Shown: positions 1 through 11,206, numbered from the stretch's first letter. The stretch: DNA of 64,000 nucleotides from Aselliscus stoliczkanus (GCA_033961575.1 CM066738.1:65323478-65387477); one strand, 5' to 3'. Notes: generated by a model from the letters alone, not told the origin. Numbers and translations: made by a program.

Positions 1-85
1 AACAAAAAGACAGCAACTTGTCTGTTCCCCTTCCCCAATTCCCCAACGCTGTTCCTTTCCCCCAATTCCCTAATAAAATCTTTAA
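1..85 (+). mobile_element. Tail of a long tRNA-derived SINE
   Basis: The window opens inside the last part of the long SINE: ACAGCAACTTGTCTGTTCCC, then repeats of CCCCAATTCCC and the end AATAAAATCTTT. The same tail closes the full-length copies at 22158 and 61868. The AATAAA plus T-run arrangement marks it as a T+ class SINE. The head is outside the window. Confidence 0.85.
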
Positions 86-196
86 ATATACATATATATG
101 AATTGTTTTCATAAAGCCAGATCATTCAGTTAAGCTAACAATCATCATCTCTAATTTTCCTCCTGAAAAGTTTTTAAAAACTTTCTTTCCTTTTAG

Positions 197-318
197 ATTT
201 ACTTGCCATGGATTGGCGACTGGTCAAAATTACATTTTCCGGGTCAGAGCAGTTAATGCAGCTGGACTTAGTGAATATTCAGAGGATTCAGAAGTGATTG
301 AAATAAAAGCTGCTATTG
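197..318 (+). CDS. MYOM1: MYOM1 exon: C-terminal half of FN3 domain My6
   Basis: This 122-base exon reads in frame from phase 2 (one base completes a codon) to phase 1, giving 40 full codons. It encodes the last strands of an FN3 domain: YIFRVRAVNAAGLSEYS is the classic F-strand Tyr-x-Phe-Arg-Val-x-Ala-x-Asn-x-x-Gly signature. It follows the acceptor CTTTTAG and is followed by a strong donor, GTAAGT. The first half of the domain must lie in the upstream exon outside the window. The exon can splice either to the EH exon at 1524 or directly to 5323, because both accept phase 1. Confidence 0.95.
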
Positions 319-1523
319 GTAAGTTTCTTATGCATAACTTTGTAGGGAAAAAAATGAATTTTTGTAAGTTATAAAGGAAGATGCCATCCTTTCCAGAAAT
401 TGTTTAAAACCTTAAGATTGCTCGATGATTCCATTTTCAGATGATCATTTTTTTCTGACTCCAAGTGACATCTAACCTTCCATAGCTGTCATTTTACAGA
501 TTTTCATCACTTATCCAGATTCTGTGCGTCTGTAGCCTTTTCATCTTCACAAGTCCAAGTTACCTCAGATATTTCCAGTGTGTGAAACTCCATTCTAACT
601 TTGTGTTCATCATGGGAATGTAAAAGGCCATCCAATTTCGTGAAGTGGTATATCATTCATAACACAGATCATCTTGTACCTAAAAGCCATTTCATCTGCA
701 ACAGAGCCTGGCTTGTTTTCACTAACAGCACATTAACATGCTTTTTATAAATTCCTCTAAAATTCCTGCAAAGACACATGTGGTTGCTTAATCATGTTTC
801 ATCTGTGCTTGCAAAGTTAACCAACAGAATAAAACCAGTAATAAAGTAATTATATGTATGTACATGATATACCTCCCAATCTTAGATAATGTGGGGGAAG
901 GGACCCAGGAAGTTTTGAGCAATAAAAATGAAATCTCTCATACAGTAATACACATTTAAAGAGAAAGATTACTTAATATCAATTGTCTTCAGTTAGTGTC
1001 CCATATTACTTTTTAATGTTCCTTATAAGATGGATAATAGTGAACATGTTGCTTTGAGGTTGGGAGGTACAGACCATTAATATTTCAGTAATGTACATAA
1101 TTCTAAGTGTTATAAAACCAGGATGTTTAATGTTATGTCTTTTGTGTACTTTATGTCACAACAGAAAGGGAAGCCCTTTCTATTGAATAATAGGGCTTAT
1201 ATCTTCCAACAAATGTCTGAGATTTGCTTTCTTTTGTACATACTTGGGTTTTGCAACTCAGAAGAATTCCTGTTCTGTCTGTGGTTTTTTGTTCTCATTA
1301 CTTCTTTTTTTCAGAATATGGAGAAGTTGAAATGTTTCCTTGGTGTAAATTATGTGAAACGTATGCTCTCCATATTTCTTGCAAATCCAAGTGATTTCCT
1401 TTAATCCAAGATTGTTTTCGTTCTGTTTGTGGTCCTAATATTTTTTTCTTTGTTCTATTAAGTAAGAGCAATTTACACTGTGTTGGGGCTTAAAGTGTTT
1501 CTGTTGTTATCTGGTGATTGTAG
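319..1523 (+). other. MYOM1: Intron between My6 and the EH exon
   Basis: This 1.2 kb intron contains no repeat that I recognise and no other gene. It is AT-rich unique-looking sequence. Its last 200 bases include T-rich tracts (for example near 1287-1312 and 1440-1452) that could bind splicing regulators of the EH exon, but no specific site can be named. Confidence 0.6.
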
Positions 1524-1811
1524 GGGGAGGAGTGTCTCCAGATGTGTGGCCTGAACTGAGGGATGCACCTTGTGGACTAACAGACTCCAGGGGAGGCATG
1601 CATGAAACCTCCCAGCCAACTATTAAGAAAGATGTTTTACTTGGTAGCAAACTTAACAAATCTTCACTACCCAGTAACTCTCACAACCTGGGCCAAACAG
1701 AAGTGAGTAACGTAAGTGAAACAGTTCAGGAAGAGCTTACCCCATCACCACAGAAAGCAGCTCTTAAGGGGAAAAGTAAGTCTGACCCCCTGAAAAAGAA
1801 GAAGGATATAG
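1524..1811 (+). CDS. MYOM1: MYOM1 EH-myomesin cassette exon
   Basis: The exon is 288 bases, exactly 96 codons, phase 1 at both ends, so it can be included or skipped without changing frame. Its protein has no Ig or FN3 pattern. It is rich in Ser, Pro, Lys and Gly and ends in a lysine cluster (KSDPLKKKKDI), as expected of a disordered segment. Length and position between My6 and My7 match the known EH segment of myomesin-1, which is included in embryonic heart and returns in dilated cardiomyopathy, where it acts as an entropic spring. Acceptor is GATTGTAG and donor is G/GTGAGA. The reading frame is fully open in this species, which supports continued use. The exon and its neighbours fix the gene as MYOM1. 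Confidence 0.93.
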
Positions 1812-2515
1812 GTGAGAGTTGAAAGAATAAAACTGTTCCATCTGTTTCCATCAGTGTCTTTACCTCTCATTGTCGAGATCACATTCTTCCATCTGTGTTC
1901 ACTTTCATCAATGTTTATTCTTACTTTTACGTATTTTCAGCTATTTATTTGCAATACTTTTGTCTAATGAACTGCAAAAGTAATTTTATATGGGTTTGAT
2001 TTTACATAAATTCATTGTGCTTAATGACAATTGCATATTTAAAGTAATTTGGTTAGAGTCCTTTTTGGTTTCCCAGGCAGACACACCTTTGGCCTCATTT
2101 TGCTAAAGGAATTAGAAATGAGAAAAGGATCTGATCATTATAGCCTATGTGAGGTCCTTTGAAATATTCATGTTCAGTACATGTATAGGATAAATATTTC
2201 ACAAAGAAGTGACATTTTATTAGGATCATAGCTATTAACTTCTATTGTTCATCTTCAGGTTTTCAAATTATCCTTCACATTTAATTCAAATAAATGTAAG
2301 CAACATTATCCTTTGAGTTGCCATGAAAAGTTTAACAGGGTATTATAATCACATATATCTATGTTCTATGGTATAGGATTTGCATTCCCAGAGCTGATTT
2401 ATTTAAGACTATTTATCAGTAAGTTAAGAATTTTCTGATGAGGATATTTGGTACTTGTGGCTTACATATTCTATATAGAATACAGTGTTTTCTTATCAAA
2501 TAAAAATGAAATGAG

Positions 2516-2621
2516 GGCCGGCTGAGTGGCGCAGTGGTTAAGCGCTGGCTTGGGAAGCCAGCGGCCCCAGTTAGGGTCCCACATATGAGGGCCAGTGACA
2601 CTGCCCTCAAAAAAAAAAAAA
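2516..2621 (+). mobile_element. Short-form SINE (tRNA head plus poly(A))
   Basis: The copy starts GGGCCGGCTGAGTGGCGCAG and stops at GTGACACTGCCCTC followed directly by poly(A). The pol III A box is TGGCGCAGTGG. A short direct repeat containing GAAATGA flanks it (before 2516 and after 2621). Near-identical short copies occur elsewhere in the window. Confidence 0.85.
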
Positions 2622-2786
2622 GAAATGATATGCGTATACTGATAAATTACAACATTGCCTCTTATCCATCCCCTATTTCTACCCAAGTCCCAACTTCTGT
2701 CACTGCCTCTATTCTTTTTTGACACCTGTCTTTGTCCCTTCAACTCAGTATGAGATGGGATATTCATATTCATTGCTCTGAAATAG

Positions 2787-2858
2787 GGAGAGAGAAAGAG
2801 AGATAGAGATAGAGATAGGGATAGAGATAGAGAGAGAGAGAGAGAGAGAGGAAAAGAG
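2787..2858 (+). repeat. (GAGATA)n/(GA)n purine microsatellite
   Basis: AGAGAGAAAGAGAGATAGAG-type repeats grade into pure GA. The region is purine-only on this strand over about 70 bases apart from a few T. Confidence 0.9.
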
Positions 2859-2994
2859 AACTTTTTTTAAATGTAAAGAATGAAAGAGATTGGGGGAGAG
2901 AAACACGTATTTTACTTTAAATATCTTTATTGTTCTGAGAATCTTTTTAAATAAAAATGAGATAGTTCTTTTATCTTTGATAATCCAAATATAT

Positions 2995-3490
2995 CAGGTG
3001 TGATCAAAATACATGGTGAATGTTTAAATTTCAAAAATTTATTACAGTAAAAGACACATTGCCATTAATCTCTCTCAGATACTCCCTCCCTTGCTTCGAG
3101 CACACTCATCCCATCGTTCTTGCCACTTTCTGAAACAGTTCTGTAAGTCTGTTGTGCTGTTGTGGTTGCCTCGATGTCCTGAACCATTTTGACTTTGGGG
3201 AAGAGCCAGAAGTCACACAGTGCCAGATCCAGTGAATAAGGTGGATGAGGACACACCATAATGTTTTTATTTGACGGAAATTGCCATATACCAGAAGCAA
3301 TGTGACATGGAGCCTTTCTGTTGTGATCACAAAATATGGAGAATGCTGCCGTTGAGTGTCATCTAACAGAAAAAAAGGCAGGGATCTTCATATAGGAAGC
3401 GGCATGTCGAACCTTAGTAACAGTGTGTAACAAGTTTCAACTTGTTTGGTGCAGTCGGGTGTGAGCTACCGTTGAGAGAAAGTGTGGGTT
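2995..3490 (-). mobile_element. Mariner-type transposon remnant (3' half)
   Basis: Read on the minus strand, this encodes pieces of a mariner transposase: HPPYSLDLALCDFWLFPKVK (the C-terminal catalytic motif) and degenerate sequence before it. The open frame is broken and carries at least two internal deletions relative to the copy at 3920-4345. The outer end at about 2995 reads CAGGTGTGATCAAAATACAT next to TA-rich sequence, a plausible terminal repeat. It cannot make an active enzyme. Confidence 0.8.
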
Positions 3491-3530
3491 TTTTTTGTTG
3501 ATGTTTTGTGGGATTTTGTTTCTGTATTAA

Positions 3531-3917
3531 GCACTTTATTTATTTATTTTGTTATTTTCAAAATTAGTTTCAGAGGTACAAAGCAACATAATAGTTAGAC
3601 ATTTACACCCCTCACAAAGTGATAACACCCCTCCCCCAAGCTACTATCCCTCTGACATCTTATATAGCTGTTACAATACCATTGACTATCTTCCTTACGC
3701 TATACTCCACCTCCTGTGAATATATATATGTAATTTTTTTTCTTATAGTTGACATACAATATTATTCTACTTCAGCTTCAGTTATATAGTGCATTGGTCA
3801 TACATCTATACAGTCTATGAAGTGATCCCCTTGATAAGTCCAGTGCCCATCTTGCACCTTGCATAATATTTATAACATTGTTGATTATATTCCCCATTCT
3901 GTATTTCATATGAAATA
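3531..3917 (-). mobile_element. L1 3' UTR fragment between two mariner remnants
   Basis: On the + strand this reads as the reverse of the L1 3' region: AATTAGTTTCAGAGGTACAA, then the CCTCCCCCAA tract and ACATACAATATTATTCTACT. The same layout appears in the younger L1 copies at 44931 and 46890. It is diverged and truncated. Confidence 0.75.
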
Positions 3918-3919
3918 CA

Positions 3920-4345
3920 AAGAAGGTATGTTTTAAAGTGTACCATAAATCATCCTCCATCATGACAATACTCCATCTCATACATTGCTTCTGGTATATG
4001 GCAATTTCTGTCAAATAAAAATATTATGGTGTGTCCTCATCCACCTTACATATTGTATTCACTGGATCTGGCACCATGTGACTTCTGGTTCTTCCTCAAA
4101 GTCAAAAATGACCATGAAAGATAAATGTTTTAAATCAATTCAGGACATCGAGGCAGCCACGACAGCACAACTAAATCCACTCACGAAAGAGGACTTCCAG
4201 AACTGCTTCAAAAAGTGGCAAGAACGATAGGATAAGTGTGTTTGAAGTGGGGGAGTGGAGTATTTTGATGGGGTTTAATGGCAATGTGTCTTTTACTGTA
4301 ATATTTTTTAAAAATTTAAACATTCACCGTATTGTTTGATCACAC
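3920..4345 (+). mobile_element. Mariner-type transposon remnant (3' half, inverted copy)
   Basis: This is a second copy of the same mariner 3' half as 2995-3490, in the opposite orientation. It encodes TTAQLNPLTKEDFQNCFKKW and neighbouring transposase remnants with several breaks. Its outer end, AAACATTCACCGTATTGTTT then GATCACAC, mirrors the outer end of the first copy. It retains segments missing from that copy, so neither is a simple recent duplicate of the other. Confidence 0.78.
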
Positions 4346-4656
4346 ATCATATATTCACAAAATCCTTTTTAAGGTTACTGCATATCTAGATAGATTTTTT
4401 CCCACCATGCCAACCTTTTTTTATTGAAAACTATAATTTCAGTAGCTGAGTGAAAAGTTGATAAGCAAAACTACATAAATAAAGGAAGTATTTTAAAACA
4501 TCCTCTGAATATTTTTTCTTGCTAGCACTAATAAACATGGTGAAAGCTATATAGTATTTTGTGCTATATGAATAATATTACAACATCAGGTTAAAAATAA
4601 TGCAGCAAGAAGTGTTATACTAGGAAAATCACACAGCAGATTATGCCTGTTTTTTA

Positions 4657-4747
4657 TTTTTATTTTTATTTATTTATTTTGTTTTTTAGCTGAGCCATCC
4701 TGCCTCAGGATGCTCAGCAGTAGCTCAGCTTGGGCTGGGCATTGAAT
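4657..4747 (-). mobile_element. Small SINE-like insertion
   Basis: About 90 bases with an AT-rich tail (TTTATTTTTATTTTTATTTA) are bounded by the direct repeat ATGCCTGTTTTTTA at 4643-4656 and 4748-4761. The body contains AGCTGAGCCATCCTGCC and GCTCAGC motifs, also found inside the multi-tRNA SINE at 40767. It is probably a truncated relative. Confidence 0.7.
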
Positions 4748-5322
4748 ATGCCTGTTTTTTAAAACAATTTTTTTTTAAAGATGGCCTTTAGCTGAGCTTC
4801 AGAAAAAGATTGTTCCTGTATGTCTACAGAACATGTAGAATATAAGGTCTCACAAGTGTATATGTGCCTGAATGGTGAAATACTCTTTGGAAATATATGG
4901 AAATTCTCAATAAGTGAATTGAGGCGAAATTGGTATACATATTCCATTTTCCTCAAGGAGCAAATAGAAACAAACTGACATAAAAAAATATGTAAGTTAG
5001 GGAAAATATTTATTCTTATGGGAAACAAAATCATTTTGCAAGATGTACCATCTCACTGTTAGTATTGCAAAACTTATTCCTCCCTGGGACTGGAGGGCAG
5101 GTTCTTTTTATATTTGGAATAATAATTGCAGTGACCTTTTTGCTGTGTGTCAATTTTTTTCTCATGCACCAAGTCAGATGCCAAGTTATTGGTCAGTGAC
5201 ATGTTTTAGTTTTATACTGCAAGACCTAGTGTCCTCATGCCTGGCACCAGTGAAACAAGTTTAATGTATGTAGAACCATAGAGGCATTTCTGTCTACTCA
5301 CAAGCTATTCATATTGCAACAG

Positions 5323-5519
5323 CGGCACCGTCTCCACCCTACGATATCACTTGTCTTGAAAGTTGTCGTGATTCAATGGTTCTTGGATGGAAGCAACCAG
5401 ATAAGAGTGGAGGTGCTGAAATTACTGGCTATTATGTGAACTATTGCGAGGTAATTGATGGGGTACCAGGAAGATGGAGAGAAGCCAACATCAAAGCTGT
5501 CAGTGAAGAGGCATATAAG
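5323..5519 (+). CDS. MYOM1: MYOM1 exon: N-terminal half of FN3 domain My7
   Basis: This 197-base exon enters in phase 1 and leaves in phase 0 (donor GTAAGC). It encodes the first strands of an FN3 domain: SPPYDITCLES, then the core tryptophan in VLGWKQP, then ITGYYVNYCEV. I chose the acceptor GCAACAG at 5321-5322 because the protein then starts A-A-P-S-P-P-Y-D, as I remember it for the family. A second AG at 5303-5304 is also in frame and would add six residues (see findings). Confidence 0.93.
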
Positions 5520-6453
5520 GTAAGCTTGTATTGTAGAGTGTCATATGTATGATGACATTCTCACATGCACACACATGCACATGCATGCATATATGCCCAG
5601 CACCTTGTAAATGATTCATCTCATTTCTCCAGTGTAGGTTGCCTGCAATGACATGATTTCTGTAAAAAAAATATATGTGAAGATAAATAGAAGTAGTTTG
5701 GCTGACCAAACATCCAGGCAGGATGTATATTTTCTGATTCATACACATAAACATAATAATTTCTTAGAATGTTCATGATGAAATGTATACTTACATTTCT
5801 TACAAAAATTAACTTACAAGATATCTGTAATAAATATGCTTCAAGAGTCCCAGAATCAAAATGACTCTAGATTTTTACATTTCAATGTCCAAATCAGAAA
5901 GAATAAAGGGACATGGGTCTCATGGCCAGACTCAGTTTGCTACCTGTGAAGTGTCACCTGTTATAGTGCCTCTGATGGCCACAAAGAGGGGGCACTTTGC
6001 ATGGGTCCACCCACAAGTTTCCTTTCTGCACATGGGTCTTCACTTCTTGGCCCACCTTATAGCACCTGAGGGGTCTCACAGTTGCCACAGATGTTGACTT
6101 CCTTCTTTAGCTGCTCATCAGTTAAATCTAGCTCACCACCCCAACACTCACAGAACCCTATGCCATGGGGAGAGCAGGGCGAGGCCTGGGGAATGATGCT
6201 TTCCCCAACTGAATACCACTTTTTTAACTTAACATTTAAAACTTATGACATATCACACACATGCTGAGAATACATAAAACAAAATTGTATTTTTAAGGTT
6301 TTTCCATATTGTTGCATGTAGCTATAACTTCATTACCATATGGTGTTCCATTATATGTCCATCTCATACTTTTCAATTCAATTTTTAATGTATATTTGGG
6401 CATTTTTGCATTTTTAGCTATATCAAATAATATGGTTATAAACATTTTTTGTA

Positions 6454-6629
6454 CAGGCATTTCTTGGTTTATTGCACTCTGCTTTATTGCACTTCATAGA
6501 TGTTGCATTTTTCACAAATTGAAGGCAAGACCCTCCACCAACACAAAGATTACGACTTACTTTATTGTGATACTTGCTTTAATTATGGTGGTGTGGAACT
6601 GAATTCACAGTATCTCTGAGGTGTGCCTG
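6454..6629. mobile_element. Tigger/mariner-type miniature element in L1
   Basis: The element is 176 bases and begins CAGGCATTTCTTGGTTTATT. It ends AGGTGTGCCTG, whose reverse complement CAGGCACACCT matches the start. TA dinucleotides flank it at 6452-6453 and 6630-6631, the target duplication of Tc1/mariner elements. It is a non-coding deletion derivative. Confidence 0.8.
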
Positions 6630-8070
6630 TACATGTCTGCAGGCATATATGTGCACTAACTTCTCTGGGTTATTACCTAAAAGTAGAACTGCTGGGCCAG
6701 AGTGTCTTCTTTCTCTTCAACTTTACTAGATTAATTTCTGCTGTTTTTCTAAAGAGTATGCGAATCCCCATTGTTTCACATCCTTCTAACACTTGGTATA
6801 TTCACACATTTTCAATTTTGACAATCTGGGTGTCAAATAAGTCTGAACATCTTTTCCTCTGTATATAGTCTATTTTAAAATATTCTTTTATAACATGCCT
6901 GTTCAAGATTTTTGCCCAATTTTCCAATGGGTTTTCTTATTGACTTGTGAAGTTCTTTATATATTTTAAGTATAAATTCTTGGAAGCTATGTAAATTGCA
7001 TATATATTCTCCCACTCAATGACTAGTCTTTTCTTTTCCTTATGGTGTCCTACGTTAATTTTAATGTCAAATTTATTGTAGTCAGATTCACCAACATTTG
7101 CTTTGACATTAGTGATTTCTGTGCCTTTTTTTTTTTTCTTTTTAAAGAAATGCCTTCTAGTTTAGATATCCTGAAAGCCATGGTCACAGCTATGTGACCT
7201 GGGGCCAATCCCTTAACCTCAAGGTGTCATCTTTCTCCTCTGTAAGATGATCTCATATGTCCTTACAGCTTGACAATAACATTATTTAAAAAAAAAATTA
7301 AGAAAGAAAAAAGAAATGCTTTTTCTATGCCAGGGTTATGGAGATGTTGTACTAAATTATATTCTGAAAGCTTTACAGTTTGCCACTTAAATCATTAATT
7401 CACCTAAAGTGTTGTGTGTGATGTAAGGGTTAATATTCATTTTCCCTCCAATGGACACCCAGTTGTCCCAGCATCATCTATTGAAAAGTTTGTCCTTTTC
7501 CACTATTCTGCTAAATTATCTGTATAATATATCAAGTTTCCTTATGTGTATGTGTCTGTTTCCTCTACAAGTATTTTGTTCTACTCTATTCTGCTCTCTA
7601 TTCTGTTCTACTGGTCTATTGGTCTACCACTGGGCCAGTTTCATAGTCATTTAATTATTATAGCTTTATTATACATTTGATATAATGGGTAGATCAAGTT
7701 TCTACCAGCTTAATTTTCCTCTTCCAGGGCTAATTTGCAGTTTGATATAAATTGTAGAATTAGGTTACCAAATTTTACCACAAAACAAAACAAGCAAAAG
7801 AAAATACAACAATAAACAAAATTAAAACTGTTAAAACATTAGAATTATGATTGAGATTGCACTACAATTTATAAATAAATTGAGGAATGCTTGACATCTT
7901 TAAAATATTGTGTCTTCTAATTCATGAACATAATACTTCTCTCCTTTTATTTTGGTCTTCTTTAAAGTCTCAATAAAGGTTTATAATTCTCTACAGAATC
8001 CTGCTTATTATTTGTTATTTATTTGTTTATAGATACCACATATTTCACTATTATTTTAAATAGTATTTTT

Positions 8071-8468
8071 TTTAAAGATTTTATTGGGGAATTGGGGAGG
8101 GGAACAGCAGTGGGGAACCAGGGAAGGGGAACAGACAAGTTGCTGTCCTTTTTGTTCTTCAGTCTAGTTGTGGAGGACATTGCTTCACTGGCCCATGTTG
8201 GTATCGTCATTGCGCCCTTCCCGGGTGAGGCAGATCAGTCACCGGCCTCTGGACGGCCACTCACAGCTCACTGTAGCCTATGGCAGCCCACTGCAGCAGG
8301 GGCTGCAGCTATGCCGTTGCCGGCGACTCACAGCAGCCCAGCTCCAGTTGGAGCTATTGTTCACCATCTTAGCTGTAGAGGGCAGTGTCACTGGCCCTCG
8401 TATGTGGGATCCAAACTGGGACCCTGCTGCTCAGAGCCGGCATCCCAACACGCCACTTGGCCGGGCCC
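8071..8468 (-). mobile_element. Long-form SINE, antisense
   Basis: This is a full-length copy on the minus strand, with the T-rich tail and GATTTTATTGGGGAATTGGG at 8071 and the tRNA head ending GGCCGGGCCC at 8468. The direct repeat TAAATAGTATTTTT occurs at 8057-8070 and 8469-8482, a perfect 14-base target duplication. Confidence 0.92.
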
Positions 8469-8745
8469 TAAATAGTATTTTTAATATCATTTTGTTGTTG
8501 CTGGAATAGAAAAATATATATTTTACGTATCATTGTACCAACTTTTTGGTTTATCTGGGACTCTCCCCGTTTTAGTACAAAATGTCCTACATCCTTGGAA
8601 ACCCTGCAGTCCCAGGAAAACTGGAATGGTTGGTCACACTGATAGGACCCCAAAGCAACCCTGGTACCTAAATAAAGTACTTTTAGATCCAAGTTCTCTA
8701 CATCATGGTTTCCCAATAATGAAAAAGATTTTTTCTTCTTAAATG

Positions 8746-8747
<2 letters not shown>

Positions 8748-8787
<40 letters not shown>
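8748..8787 (+). repeat. (TG)n microsatellite
   Basis: About twenty uninterrupted TG units. Confidence 0.95.
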
Positions 8788-8789
<2 letters not shown>

Positions 8790-10701
8790 AATCAAAAAAG
8801 GTGTTTACAACAATCTCTTATGGATGAACTTATTACTTCATGATCAAATAAGATATAGACTGGATATATATGTGTCTTGACTTAAATCATACAATACGTA
8901 AGTTTTCTTAGTTAACTCAGCTGTTTTCATTAATACCTCCCTTTATTAAGCATTTTAATGTTCAAAGTATTGTTTATAGTCAATGTTTTTTTACACTAAT
9001 ATATTCCATCATTTCTATTTTGCAAATGTTTTCACATTCATTATTTTATTACATATATTTACCCTCACAACAACCCAATTCCTACTGACTGATATAGAAA
9101 ACATTAGGTCACTCAGTAAAGAGCAGAAACATTACAAAAATTGGACTATTTTGATTCCTAGCCTAGAATTTATTTAATTTTCAGCTGTATATGCATTAAC
9201 TTTCTATTGCTGTATAACAAATTACCATAAACCTTGAGGCTTAAAATTACCTAAGTTTGTTATATCACAGTTTCCATGAGTCAGGAGTTTAGTTTAGCTG
9301 GGTCTTCTGCTCAGGGTCTCACAGTCTGAAATCTAAATGTCAACTGGCCTGCATTCTCACCTGGAGCTTGAGTTCCTCTTTCAAGCTCATTCAGGTTGTT
9401 GGCAGAATTGAGCTCCTTGCAGCTGTACGTGTGAGGCTGCCCTTCTCCAAATGCAAGTGGCTAGGCAGTTTGCAAAATGACATTTGCTTCTTCAAGGCCA
9501 TTAGGATAGTGTTTCTCTTCAGGAAGGGCCCAACCTCTATTTTAAGAGCTCCTATCTGATTAAGTCAGTCCTTTGGAAAAACTCACTCTTTCTCCTCTGT
9601 GTTTTTACTTCACTATTATATTACTGTCACACTTCTCTCACATCAACTGGGTGTCCTACAATTTAACTCAGTTCTGACATTGTCTACTAGGAGATAGAAT
9701 CAGATACCACAGGTTAAGGGCTAGGTTCCCACAAGAATGCCCCTGCCCTTTCTTGGGATACCAGTGTCAAGTCCAGGTTGTCACCTGAGCTTCTGACCTG
9801 ACCAACTGGCTATGAATCAGAGGTTCCCACAACCTCCTCCTCAGTTCCATTAATTTTTTTAGAGTGACACACAGAACTCAGAGAAACATTTTACTTACTA
9901 GATTACAATTTTACTATAAAAGGATGTAACTCAGTAACAGCTGGGTGAAAGAGATGCCTAGGAAGGGTGCCAAGTTTCCATGCCTTCTCCAGAGTGTCAC
10001 TCTCCCAGTACCTCTATATGTTCACCAGACTGGAAGCTCTCCAAACCCTATATTTTTTGTCTTTTTATGGAGACTTCATTACATAGGCATGGTTGATTAA
10101 ATTATTGGACATTGGTGATTGAACTCAATCTCCAGCCCCCTTCCCTCCCCAGAGTTCCAAGTGGTGAGGCTGAAAGTTCCAACCCTCTAATCACATGATT
10201 GTTTCCCTGGGCAGCCATATTACCTAGGCGCATCCCTAAAGTTGCTTCATTAACATAATGAAAGACACCTTAATTGCTCTCATCACTTAGTAAATTCCAA
10301 GGTTTTTAGGAGCTCTGTGCCAGGAATGGAAAGAAGACCAAATATGTATTTCTTATTATAAATCACAATATCACAGTCAGGCCCACCCAGGATAATCTAT
10401 CTCCCTTTTATTTAACTCAAAATTAACTGATTAGGGACCTTAATTACATCTGAAATATCCCTCCTCCTTTGCCACATGTAACAACCCACAGGACTGATAT
10501 TTCAATGCCCTTGCCATATTCTGTTGGCTAGAAGCAGGTCACATGTTTCACCCACACTCAAGGAGAGATTACAAAAGGGTATGACTCATTGGGAGTTGCC
10601 CTAGATTGTGTCAAACACAGGAGGTAAATAAAGAAAATGTTGAACAATTAGACAAAACAAACCTGCAATGTTCACTCTCTGTAATGTTGTCCATATTGCA
10701 G

Positions 10702-10828
10702 ATTAGCGACTTGAAGGAAAATACAGTGTATCAGTTCCAAGTGGCAGCCATGAACATCGCTGGACTGGGAATGCCCTCAGCAGCAAGCGAATGCTTTAAA
10801 TGTGAAGAGTGGACCATTGCTGTTCCAG
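10702..10828 (+). CDS. MYOM1: MYOM1 exon: C-terminal half of FN3 domain My7
   Basis: The exon is 127 bases, phase 0 to phase 1. It completes the FN3 domain begun at 5323 with the F-strand pattern YQFQVAAMNIAGLGMPS and ends in the inter-domain stretch CKCEEWTIAVPG-like (here FKCEEWTIAVP plus a split Gly codon). Acceptor is CATATTGCAG and donor is GTAAAC. It lies 5.2 kb from its partner exon across an intron filled with old L1 and other repeats. Confidence 0.94.
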
Positions 10829-11021
10829 GTAAACTGTGAAAACCATTTCAACACTGAGGTCGAGAGTTTCTGCCAATAGAACCTACAACTTAGAACTAAA
10901 TTTAAATGCTTCGACAACTTCTAAGGGAAATGAATTCTCTTGGTCCTTTATATTTATATAAAATATGTTTACAATATAACTAAGTAATAGGTACCAATAT
11001 AAAACTGGGTATACATTTCTT

Positions 11022-11206
11022 TTTTTTTTTTAACTTTATTGGGGAACAGCCATGGTCATTGGTTACACATTGCTTTCATGCTACAATGGCATAGTTGACT
11101 CTCTCAGAAAGGGTGCAGCTTACAGTGGCCTATGCAGTGACTGAACCAGCAACCCTCGTGCTATCAGCACCATGCTCTAACCAACTGAGCTAATTGGTCA
11201 GTCCTA
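11022..11206 (-). mobile_element. tRNA-derived SINE of a third type, antisense
   Basis: On the minus strand the head reads ATTAGCTCAGTTGGTTAGAG and GGTTGCTGGTTCAGTCAC, a tRNA-like A box and B box. The tail is CAATAAAGTTAAA. It is about 185 bases and unlike the GGCCGGCCGAGTGGCGC family. A 14-base direct repeat with one mismatch (GGTATACATTTCTT at 11008-11021, GGTATAAATTTCTT at 11207-11220) flanks it. Confidence 0.85.

Larger units (their letters stand above)
1812..5322 (+). other. MYOM1: Intron after the EH exon
   Basis: This 3.5 kb intron holds a short SINE (2516-2621), a purine microsatellite (2787-2858), two inverted mariner remnants around an L1 3' fragment (2995-4345), and a small SINE-like insertion (4657-4747). 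The first 700 bases and the last 560 bases look unique. Confidence 0.7.
6270..8525 (-). mobile_element. Old L1 (ORF2 C-terminal part and 3' end)
   Basis: The reverse strand contains diverged L1 ORF2 C-terminal and 3' sequence. Landmarks on the + strand are GGGTTATTACCTAAAAGTAG, then CAGCATCATCTATTGAAAAG and TATTCTGTTCTACTGGTCTA. It has many breaks. A Tigger-like miniature element (6454-6629) and a full-length SINE (8071-8468) have inserted into it, and an MIR-like piece lies at about 7175-7260. Confidence 0.75.
5520..10701 (+). other. MYOM1: Intron inside FN3 domain My7
   Basis: This 5.2 kb intron contains an old antisense L1 (about 6270-8525) interrupted by a Tigger-like miniature element and a full-length SINE, then a TG microsatellite (8748-8787). 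From about 9190 to 10450 there is sequence that looks like old interspersed repeats (for example near 9200-9300 and 9670-10140), whose family I cannot name with confidence. Confidence 0.6.

Noticed and set aside
2995..4345. An active transposase gene
   Set aside because: Both mariner copies contain only the C-terminal part, with deletions and frame breaks.
8023..8509. Overlapping open frames of 113-150 codons
   Set aside because: They are translations of the antisense SINE at 8071-8468. The same peptides recur in every other SINE copy (for example 42268 and 60982).
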